Shown one piece after another: positions 1 through 5,773 of a DNA stretch of 15,879 bases; within the stretch, counting starts at the first letter, position 1, and each line of letters begins with the position of its first letter. The DNA comes from Duncaniella sp. (GTDB taxonomy: Bacteria > Bacteroidota > Bacteroidia > Bacteroidales > Muribaculaceae), in contig JAIDJD010000058.1 of NCBI GenBank assembly GCA_029052375.1, positions 1 through 15,879 of the forward strand, written 5' to 3'. Position numbers and translations under genes: made by a program. Below the pieces are notes generated by a model that saw only the letters and a list, made by a program, of their open reading frames with translations, searched no databases and was not told the origin of the DNA.

Positions 1-839
1 GTGGGGAAGGGGCCGCTGCCTACGCGGGTGCAGTATGCCTTGAAGATGCCGAAGACTTCGCCTATCTTGTTGGGGGCCACGCCGAGGCCCGAGCAGGCGC
101 CGGAGGCTATGGTGTTGGACGAGGTCACGAAGGGATACGAGCCGAAGTCGATGTCGAGCAGGGTGCCCTGGGCTCCCTCGCAGAGGACGCTCTTGCCCTC
201 CTTGAGGAGGTCGTTGACGAGGTGTTCAGAGTCTACTATCTGATATGTCTTGATGTAGTCGATGGCTTCCATCCAGGTCTTCTCGAGGTCGGCGAGGAGC
301 TCGGGGTCGGGTGTGGCGCCGAGGGTGGCCAGGCGGTCGAGGTGGAGCTGGCGCAGGGTGCCGTACTTCTCGGGGAAGTTGACAAATGTGTCGCCGAGGC
401 GGAGGCCGTTGCGCGAGATTTTGTCGGTGTATGTGGGGCCGATGCCCTTGCCTGTCGTGCCGATTTTCTTTCCGCCCTTGGCCTTTTCGTTGGCCGCGTC
501 GAGCAGGCGGTGTGTGGGCGTTATCAGGTGGGCCTTGCGCGAGATGCGGAGTATGGAGCGGAGGTCTATGCCGCTGCGTTCGAGCTCTTCGGCTTCCTGT
601 CGGAAGAGGACCGGGTCGAGCACGACGCCGTTGCCGATGATGTTGGTCTGACCATGCTGGAAAATGCCCGAGGGGATGGAGCGGAGCACATATTTCTTAC
701 CCTCGAACTCAAGGGTGTGGCCGGCGTTGGGGCCGCCCTGGAATCGGGCCACCACGTCATAGCGCGGAGTCAGCACGTCCACTACCTTGCCTTTACCTTC
801 GTCTCCCCACTGGAGGCCGAGAAGCACGTCTACTTTCAT
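1..839 (-). CDS. purA: Adenylosuccinate synthetase, 3' end cut by window edge
   Basis: The enzyme condenses IMP with aspartate using GTP to give adenylosuccinate, the first step from IMP to AMP in the cytoplasm. About 279 codons are visible from the ATG at 839; the C-terminal third (family length about 420-430 aa) lies beyond the left edge. The N-terminal loop GLQWGDEGKGK (residues 8-18) carries the catalytic Asp13, and GGPNAGHT carries His41; both fall at the same numbers as in the E. coli enzyme. IGTTGKGIGPTYTDK and, at the truncated end, CTRVGSGPFP are further family signatures. The gene starts 27 nt after the stop of a Fur-family gene on the same strand. I see no promoter box in that gap and no clear Shine-Dalgarno, so it is probably cotranscribed from the promoter at 1339-1370. 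The identification is secure. Confidence 0.97.
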   Translation of the reverse strand, partial: MKVDVLLGLQWGDEGKGKVVDVLTPRYDVVARFQGGPNAGHTLEFEGKKYVLRSIPSGIFQHGQTNIIGNGVVLDPVLFRQEAEELERSGIDLRSILRISRKAHLITPTHRLLDAANEKAKGGKKIGTTGKGIGPTYTDKISRNGLRLGDTFVNFPEKYGTLRQLHLDRLATLGATPDPELLADLEKTWMEAIDYIKTYQIVDSEHLVNDLLKEGKSVLCEGAQGTLLDIDFGSYPFVTSSNTIASGACSGLGVAPNKIGEVFGIFKAYCTRVGSGPFP

Positions 840-866
840 TTTCTGTATTTTAAGGTTTTGTTTTGA

Positions 867-1331
867 TTACGGTTTCCTGCGGCAGCTGGAGCATAGTCCA
901 GAGACACATATCTCCACGCCTGTGGTGACAAACGAGGCAAAGCGCTTGGCTATCACCTGGCGGGCGAGGGCGGGGTCGCGTGCGGCGCGGCGGCGTCCGC
1001 ATCTTGTGCAGACCAGGGTGATGCCCACCTGGTGGCGGTCGTCCGCCACCTCCCATACTGCGCCTGTCTCATGCGTGTCTCCGACAGCCTGGCGCCTTGC
1101 GACGATGCCTGCCTCCTGGAGCATGGCCAGGGTGTTGTAGAGCGTGGCGCGGCTGACGCTGAAGTTGCGCGTGGCGAGGGTGTCGGCCAGGGCCTGGATG
1201 CCAAAGCGTCCTTTCTGCCTCGAGATGGCCTCGATGATGGCGAGTCTCTCGGGGGTAGACCTCAGGCCCGACGCGGCTATGTGCCGCTCGTAGGCCTTCA
1301 TGAGCTGGCGGGTGCGCTTGTCGTCGTTCAT
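867..1331 (-). CDS. Fur-family transcriptional regulator with an atypical metal site
   Basis: A 154-aa DNA-binding regulator of the Fur/PerR/Zur superfamily. The N-terminal winged helix covers about residues 20-82 (GLRSTPERLAII, then the recognition-helix region SVSRATLYNTLAMLQEAGIV). The C-terminal dimerisation domain has the two structural-zinc pairs CTRC (108-111) and CSSC (147-150). The His-rich segment normally just before the first CxxC (HHHDH in E. coli Fur) is reduced to DDRHQVGITLVC, so the sensing site looks different and the metal or signal cannot be named. ATG at 1331 was chosen over an in-frame GTG at 1334. ATG at 1301 (MKAYERHIAASGLR) is a real alternative that would give a normal-length leader. 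The gene lies upstream of purA and may share its transcript. Family assignment is firm; the ligand is unknown. Confidence 0.9.
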   Translation of the reverse strand: MNDDKRTRQLMKAYERHIAASGLRSTPERLAIIEAISRQKGRFGIQALADTLATRNFSVSRATLYNTLAMLQEAGIVARRQAVGDTHETGAVWEVADDRHQVGITLVCTRCGRRRAARDPALARQVIAKRFASFVTTGVEICVSGLCSSCRRKP

Positions 1332-1338
1332 CACTCCG

Positions 1339-1370
1339 CAAAATTACTATTAATCGTGGAATTTTCCAAA
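1339..1370 (-). promoter_or_regulatory. Promoter of the Fur-family gene (and probably purA)
   Basis: On the minus strand TTTG (1367-1370) lies exactly 20 bp from TAATTTTG (1339-1346), a full match to the Bacteroidota TTTG/TAnnTTTG primary promoter. The final G of the -7 box is only 7 nt from the ATG at 1331. The -33 box begins 3 nt after the holA stop codon. The arms AAAATT (1340-1345) and AATTTT (1360-1365) form a short inverted repeat inside the promoter. Confidence 0.75.
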
Positions 1371-1373
1371 TTA

Positions 1374-2408
1374 TCACACCTCTATGATGCCCCTCGCTGT
1401 GAGCGTTCTGAAGACGAGGTCGTAGAGCAGGTCATACTCTCCCATCCTCGAGCCGATGCCCTTGGTGCGGGCGTCGCACTGGCGTATGGCCGAGATTATC
1501 TCTATTGTCTGGCGGACGTTGTAGTTGCGCGCTCCGGTCTCGGTCTTGCGCAGCTGCCACGGCTGTCTCAGCCCCAGGGCGTTCATGTATCCGCTCTGGG
1601 TCTTGTCTGCTGTGTAGTGGTAGATGAGGATGTTGCTGAAGTGGCCGAAGAGGGTGCTGACCGTCACCACCGTGGGGTTGGTCTTGGGGTTGTTGCGGAA
1701 ATACTCCACTATCCGGAAGGCCTTCAGGGCGTTGCGGCTGTTGATGGCGTCGACGAGCTCGAAGTTGTTGTAGTCCTTGGAGATGCCCACGTTGCGCTCT
1801 ATGGCCTCGGGCGTTATCATGGCCCCCTTGCCCAGTATCAGGGCCAGCTTGTCTATCTCGCTGTAGAGCTTGGCCAGGTCCGTGCCGATGAAGTCTCTCA
1901 GCATCATCTGGGCCTTGGGGTCGACGCTCAGCCCCTTCTCTTTGGCTATAGAGGCTATGGCTCCGAGCACGTCGCGGTCCGAGAGGCGCTTGGAGAGAAA
2001 GGTGACGCCGTTCTTCTTGAGGGCGTCGAGGAGGTCTTTGCCCTTGGCCTGCGCCCCGCGGCAGCATATCACGAGGACGGTCTGCGGATTGGGATGCTCG
2101 GCATAGTGGTGCAGGTAGTTGAGCTGGTCGGCCCGTATGGCCTGTCCCTCCTTGAGTATCACCACCTGGCGCTCGGCCATCATCGGGAACTTGCGGCATA
2201 TCTCTTCCACCGTCGGCATATCAGTCTCGGGGGCATAGATGGTGTAGAGGTTGAAGTCTCTGACATCTTCGGGCACCAGAGACTCGAAGTCCCTGACGAG
2301 TTCGTCTATGAAGTATCCCTCCTCGCCGTGGAGCAGGTAGACGGGCGCAGTGTTGCCTGTCAGTATCTGCGAGCGGACATCCTGGAAGGTTGCGTTGGCT
2401 GAGGCCAT
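1374..2408 (-). CDS. holA: DNA polymerase III subunit delta
   Basis: The delta subunit is the wrench of the clamp-loader complex: it binds and opens the beta sliding clamp so that it can be loaded on primed DNA. The 344-aa length fits the family. The N-terminal region reads PVYLLHGEEGYFIDEL (about residues 22-37), the degenerate AAA+ P-loop region of delta, which lacks a working Walker A. Further family-like segments are the ELVDAINSRNALKAF stretch and the C-terminal helical domain with LRQPWQLRKTETGARNY. The start ATG at 2408 has a good promoter upstream at 2461-2492. It is transcribed divergently from the HsdR_N-type gene. It ends just before the promoter of the Fur-family gene, so it appears to be its own transcription unit, with possible read-through. 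Confidence 0.95.
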   Translation of the reverse strand: MASANATFQDVRSQILTGNTAPVYLLHGEEGYFIDELVRDFESLVPEDVRDFNLYTIYAPETDMPTVEEICRKFPMMAERQVVILKEGQAIRADQLNYLHHYAEHPNPQTVLVICCRGAQAKGKDLLDALKKNGVTFLSKRLSDRDVLGAIASIAKEKGLSVDPKAQMMLRDFIGTDLAKLYSEIDKLALILGKGAMITPEAIERNVGISKDYNNFELVDAINSRNALKAFRIVEYFRNNPKTNPTVVTVSTLFGHFSNILIYHYTADKTQSGYMNALGLRQPWQLRKTETGARNYNVRQTIEIISAIRQCDARTKGIGSRMGEYDLLYDLVFRTLTARGIIEV

Positions 2409-2460
2409 GGTTTAGAAAGAGATTGGTGGTGGTATGGTTTCTGTGACTGTTTTCGGGGTG

Positions 2461-2492
2461 TAAATATAGTGAAAAATGGCCGTAAGGACAAA
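2461..2492 (-). promoter_or_regulatory. Promoter of holA
   Basis: On the minus strand TTTG (2489-2492) is followed after 20 bp by TATATTTA (2461-2468), which matches TAnnTTTG except for the last base. This implies a leader of roughly 45-50 nt before the ATG at 2408. Its -33 box is only 6 bp from the -33 box of the divergent promoter at 2499-2529. Confidence 0.6.
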
Positions 2493-2498
2493 TTTTCT

Positions 2499-2529
2499 TT
2501 TGAATCCCCGGGCGTATTGTTTAATTTTG
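2499..2529 (+). promoter_or_regulatory. Promoter of the HsdR_N-type nuclease-like gene
   Basis: TTTG (2499-2502), a 19-bp spacer, then TAATTTTG (2522-2529): a perfect Bacteroidota promoter match. Only 11 nt separate the end of the -7 box from the ATG at 2541, so the transcript should have almost no 5' leader. Confidence 0.75.
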
Positions 2530-2540
2530 CACCCTGAATT

Positions 2541-3032
2541 ATGCCCAGGACTCCCCACGCCAATCCCGCCGTCAGGCTCAACCTTCCGCCCGCACCCCTG
2601 CAGATGCGCGGCGGCCCCAAGGGTGTGGAGATATGGGACGTGCTGAGGCGCAGGTGGCTGCTGCTGACTCCGGAAGAGTGGGTGAGGCAGAATTTTGTCC
2701 ACTATCTCAACGCCTCGTGCCGTGTGCCGCTGTCGCTGATGGCCAACGAGGTGGCCATACGGCTCAACGAGACATCCAAGCGGTGTGACACCGTCATCTA
2801 CACCTCGGCTCTCCGCCCTCTCGCCATTGTCGAGTACAAGGCGCCCGAGGTGGCGCTGACGCGCGAGGTGTTCGAGCAGATAGTGCGCTACAACATAGTG
2901 CTCCGCGTCCGCTACCTTATTGTCAGCAACGGCCTGTGCCACTACTGCTGCAGGGTTGAGTATGAGGGCGAGCGTCCGCGCATCTCGTTCATGCCCGAGA
3001 TTCCGCTCTACACAGAAATGGCTCAGAGCTGA
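2541..3032 (+). CDS. Stand-alone HsdR N-terminal-type PD-(D/E)XK protein
   Basis: A 163-aa soluble protein matching the stand-alone 'type I restriction enzyme R protein N-terminal' domain (HSDR_N type) that is widespread in Bacteroidales. The nuclease-fold residues are intact: Glu70 (MANE), Asp83 (RCDTVIY), Glu98-x-Lys100 (VEYK), and a Q113-x3-Y117 motif (QIVRY) as in RecB/HsdR-type nucleases. There is no helicase domain and there are no HsdM or HsdS genes nearby, so it is not part of a restriction system here. The next possible Met (22) would cut into the conserved N-terminus (LNLPP at 13-17), which supports the start at 2541. The gene is divergent from holA and its last 10 bp overlap the end of lrgB on the other strand. 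Nuclease activity is inferred from residues; the biological role is unknown. Confidence 0.85.
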   Translation: MPRTPHANPAVRLNLPPAPLQMRGGPKGVEIWDVLRRRWLLLTPEEWVRQNFVHYLNASCRVPLSLMANEVAIRLNETSKRCDTVIYTSALRPLAIVEYKAPEVALTREVFEQIVRYNIVLRVRYLIVSNGLCHYCCRVEYEGERPRISFMPEIPLYTEMAQS

Positions 3033-3724
3033 TAGCCCATCAGCTCGAGGATGGTGGGGGCGAGCAGTGCGGTCAGCAGGCCGTTGAGCGTCAGTCCGAG
3101 CGACGACCATGCACCGTAGCGGTAGCCGCCGTGCTCTATGGCCAGCGAGGTGCCCACGGCGTGTGCCGCGGTGCCCATCGAGAGGCCCTGCGCTATAGGC
3201 GACTTGACGCGCGAGAGCTTCATCACCTTGAATCCGGACATCCCTCCGAAGATGCCGACGGCACACACCACGGCGGCCGTCAGCGGCGGTATGCCTCCGA
3301 GGCTGCGGCTCACCTCCATGGCTATGGGGGTGGTCACCGACTTGGGCGCCAGCGAGACCACCACCTCGGGGGTGGCGCCGAAGAGCTCGGCCAGCAGCAC
3401 CACCGAGATGATGCCGGCCACACAGCCGGCAAGCTCGGCCAGGAGTATCGGCAGCAGCTGGCGCCTGATAGTGGAGATCTGTTTGTAGAGAGGCACCCCG
3501 AGGGCCACCACGGCCGGCTTGAGCCAGAACTCTATCATGGCGCCTCCCTCGGCATACCGCTCGTAGGGTATCCCCGCGGCAAGCAGGAAGAGGATGAGGG
3601 CCGTGATGGTGATGAGGATGGGGTTGAGCAGGGCTATGCCCGTGCGGCGGTAGAGCTTCCTTGCGCCCACGTAGGCCACGAAGGTCAGGGCTATAAGAAA
3701 ATATGTGTTGGATAGGAACGTCAT
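3023..3724 (-). CDS. lrgB: LrgB-family membrane protein
   Basis: A 233-aa integral inner-membrane protein with several hydrophobic segments (near residues 5-20, 33-50, 65-80, 93-116, 145-160 and 205-228). Family signatures are SLAPKSVTTPIAMEVS, the FGGMSGFKVMKL loop, and GLSMGTAAHAVGTSLA near the C-terminus. The LrgB/CidB family was first described as antiholin/holin-like modulators of autolysis. Members with an LrgA partner are now known as small organic-acid transporters, including pyruvate uptake in Bacillus and glycolate/glycerate transport by the plastid LrgAB fusion. It starts 4 nt after the lrgA stop, consistent with a two-part complex made from one message. Its 3' end overlaps the convergent gene by 10 bp. 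Substrate and direction cannot be read from the sequence. Confidence 0.92.
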   Translation of the reverse strand: MTFLSNTYFLIALTFVAYVGARKLYRRTGIALLNPILITITALILFLLAAGIPYERYAEGGAMIEFWLKPAVVALGVPLYKQISTIRRQLLPILLAELAGCVAGIISVVLLAELFGATPEVVVSLAPKSVTTPIAMEVSRSLGGIPPLTAAVVCAVGIFGGMSGFKVMKLSRVKSPIAQGLSMGTAAHAVGTSLAIEHGGYRYGAWSSLGLTLNGLLTALLAPTILELMGYQL

Positions 3725-3728
3725 AGCC

Positions 3729-4100
3729 TCATGATATATGTCTGCGGCGTCCGCGGCGCGCCAGCCGGCGCCGCAGGGTCTGGTGGGCCCACCCGGTGAC
3801 GTCGATCACTATGAAGGTGCTTATCACCGACGCCCCCACTATGGCGGCCCACTGCTCGCCTATCAGGTCGAAGTAGCCGAGCAGGGCCACGCCGGCAGGC
3901 ACGAAAAAGAAGCCGAGGTTGTCCACAAGGAATCCGGCAACGCCGGAGACCCTGCGGATATCCAGGAGCCTGAAGTGGAGGGCGGCCGTCAGCAGGAGCA
4001 TACCAATGATGCTCGACGGCACGGGGATGCCTGTGAGCCAGACAATGAATTCTCCCGCGGCGAGAAAGGAGAAGAGGACAGCGAGCTGTACGATGAGCAT
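3729..4100 (-). CDS. lrgA: CidA/LrgA-family membrane protein
   Basis: A 123-aa small hydrophobic protein with four likely transmembrane segments. The start MLIVQLAVLFSFLAAGEFIV and the following PVPSSIIGMLLL (the 'P-x-x-G-M' part) and FFFVPAGVALLGYFDLI are typical of the LrgA/CidA family. The C-terminal tail is basic (residues 110-120, Arg-rich), as expected for a cytoplasmic end. It lies 21 nt downstream of the DUF1846 gene and 4 nt upstream of lrgB, so the three genes read as one operon. With LrgB it most likely forms the transporter or holin-like complex. No LytTR two-component genes, the usual lrgAB regulators, are visible nearby. Confidence 0.9.
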   Translation of the reverse strand: MLIVQLAVLFSFLAAGEFIVWLTGIPVPSSIIGMLLLTAALHFRLLDIRRVSGVAGFLVDNLGFFFVPAGVALLGYFDLIGEQWAAIVGASVISTFIVIDVTGWAHQTLRRRLARRGRRRHIS

Positions 4101-4121
4101 GGAGCCGGGGACTGTAGTGAA

Positions 4122-5585
4122 TTATCTTTTCTTTGCGGGGTCGCAGGTGAGCCCCACGCCGAGCTTCTTGAATATCTTGTGGTCTACCTCGCCGAGCATC
4201 ACTGTAGAGTGTACCTGACAGCCGTTGAGCTGGGGCAGGCACTCGAGGGCGCGTCGGCACTCGTCGTTGTGGGTCGAGAGGACGGCCAGTGTCACCAGCA
4301 CCTCGTCTGTGTGGAGACGCTGGTTCTTGGAGTGGAGATACTTGGTCTTGGTCTCCTGTATGGGCTCTATCATGGCCTGGGGTATCAGCTTGATGTCGTG
4401 GTCGATGCCCGCGAGATGCTTGATGGCGTTGAGTATCAGCGCCGCCGACGGCCCGAGCAGGTCGCCGGACTCGGCTGTGATGATAGACCCGTCGGCGAGC
4501 TCTATGGCCGAGCATGGCTTGCCCGAGTTTCTGGCGCGGGTGCGGGCGGCCTCGACGGGCTTGCGCCACGAGACGTCTATCTTGGCCTGTTTGAAGAGGA
4601 TGGCCAGCTTGTTCACCTCGCTTTCGTTGCCGTCGCCCTGGGCCATGCGGTTGAGGGCGCTGAAGTAGCGGCGGATTATCTCGTCTTTGGACGCGCGGCA
4701 GCAGACGTCGTCGTCAGAGATGCAGAAGCCCACCATGTTGACGCCCATGTCTGTGGGAGACTTGTAGGGGTTCTCGCCGTAGATGCCTTCGAAGAGGGCG
4801 TTGAGCACGGGGAATATCTCTATGTCGCGGTTGTAGTTGACAGCTGTCTTGCCATAGGCCTCCAGATGGAAGGGGTCTATCATGTTGATGTCGTTGAGGT
4901 CGGCTGTCGCGGCCTCGTAGGCGATGTTGACGGGATGTTTGAGGGGTAGATTCCACACGGGGAAAGTCTCGAACTTGGCATATCCGGCCTCGATGCCGCG
5001 CTTGTGCTCGTTGTAGAGCTGGCTGAGGCAGACGGCCATCTTGCCGCTGCCGGGGCCGGGCGCAGTCACTATCACCAGGGGGCGGCTGGTCTCCACATAG
5101 TCGTTCTTGCCGAAGCCCTCGTCAGAGTCGATGAGGGCCACGTTGTTGGGATATCCGTCTATGGTGTAGTGTACGTAGGTGCGGACGCCGAGACGCTGGA
5201 GCCTTGCGCGGAAGGCGTCGGCGCTGCTCTGGCCGTTGTAGTGGGTCACGACCACAGAGCCTACCATGAAGCCGCGGTTCTCAAACTCTTCGCGCAGGCG
5301 CAGGACATCCATGTCGTATGTGATGCCGAGGTCGGCGCGCACCTTGTTTTTCTCGATGTCGAGGGCCGAGATCACGATGACTATCTCTGCCTGGTCGGCT
5401 ATCTGCTTGAGCATTCTCAGCTTGCTGTCAGGCTCGAAGCCGGGCAGAACGCGAGAGGCGTGGTGGTCGTCGAAGAGCTTGCCGCCAAGCTCGAGATAGA
5501 GTTTGTTGCCAAACTGGGCTATGCGCTCCTTGATGTGCTCAGACTGGATTCTGAGATACAGGTCGTTGTCAAATCCGTTTTTCAT
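4122..5585 (-). CDS. DUF1846 family protein (function unknown)
   Basis: A 487-aa cytoplasmic protein of the DUF1846 family. Hallmarks are GFDNDLYLRIQSEHIKERI at the N-terminus, LYLELGGKLFDDHHASRVLPGF (29-50), and a Walker-A-like loop TAPGPGSGKMA (174-184), suggesting nucleotide or phosphate binding. Towards the C-terminus are conserved stretches such as KTKYLHSKNQRLHTDEVL. There is no signal peptide or membrane segment. ATG at 5585 was chosen because it gives the family start MKNGFD; an in-frame TTG at 5597 lies inside the promoter's -7 box and is unlikely. It is the first gene of an apparent operon with lrgA (21-nt gap) and lrgB. The family has no established reaction, so the link to LrgAB is the main functional clue. 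Confidence 0.92.
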   Translation of the reverse strand: MKNGFDNDLYLRIQSEHIKERIAQFGNKLYLELGGKLFDDHHASRVLPGFEPDSKLRMLKQIADQAEIVIVISALDIEKNKVRADLGITYDMDVLRLREEFENRGFMVGSVVVTHYNGQSSADAFRARLQRLGVRTYVHYTIDGYPNNVALIDSDEGFGKNDYVETSRPLVIVTAPGPGSGKMAVCLSQLYNEHKRGIEAGYAKFETFPVWNLPLKHPVNIAYEAATADLNDINMIDPFHLEAYGKTAVNYNRDIEIFPVLNALFEGIYGENPYKSPTDMGVNMVGFCISDDDVCCRASKDEIIRRYFSALNRMAQGDGNESEVNKLAILFKQAKIDVSWRKPVEAARTRARNSGKPCSAIELADGSIITAESGDLLGPSAALILNAIKHLAGIDHDIKLIPQAMIEPIQETKTKYLHSKNQRLHTDEVLVTLAVLSTHNDECRRALECLPQLNGCQVHSTVMLGEVDHKIFKKLGVGLTCDPAKKR

Positions 5586-5594
5586 AACGGGATG

Positions 5595-5602
5595 CAAAGA
5601 TA
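5595..5602 (-). promoter_or_regulatory. Likely -7 promoter box for DUF1846-lrgA-lrgB
   Basis: TATCTTTG on the minus strand (5595-5602) is a perfect TAnnTTTG match in AT-rich DNA just before the gene. The nearest -33-like TTG is 22 bp upstream, slightly long, so the -33 element is weak. The box ends 9 nt before the ATG at 5585, implying a leader of a few nucleotides or none. Confidence 0.6.
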
Positions 5603-5773
5603 CTTATTATTTCCGAGTGATTATCAATAAAGATACACTTATTTACATATTTTAACTCAATAGATGTTTAAACCTTCGGCCTCCGCCTCAGTCAATGAAT
5701 ACGTATCCACCATCTTACTGACGTCAAGGATTACCTCACAGTTCCCACCATTCAACCATCAGACCAACCAAAG
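5603..5773. other. Divergent intergenic region, no gene seen
   Basis: This stretch separates DUF1846 from the plus-strand outer-membrane protein gene. The left half is AT-rich and the right half is mixed. I found no full TTTG/TAnnTTTG promoter on the plus strand, so the promoter of the outer-membrane gene is not identified. No RNA gene or repeat was recognised. Confidence 0.5.

Noticed and set aside
1032..2402. A 456-codon plus-strand frame opposite the Fur-family gene and holA
   Set aside because: It spans two real genes on the other strand, has no promoter or domain, and shows the same compositional bias as other antisense frames here.
2541..3032. A restriction-modification or other defence system around the HsdR_N-type gene
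   Set aside because: No helicase, methylase, specificity or other defence gene lies nearby; neighbours are holA and lrgB.
2412..3266. A 284-codon minus-strand frame opposite the HsdR_N gene
   Set aside because: It covers the divergent promoter region and both neighbouring genes, is Arg/His-rich, and has no plausible start context.
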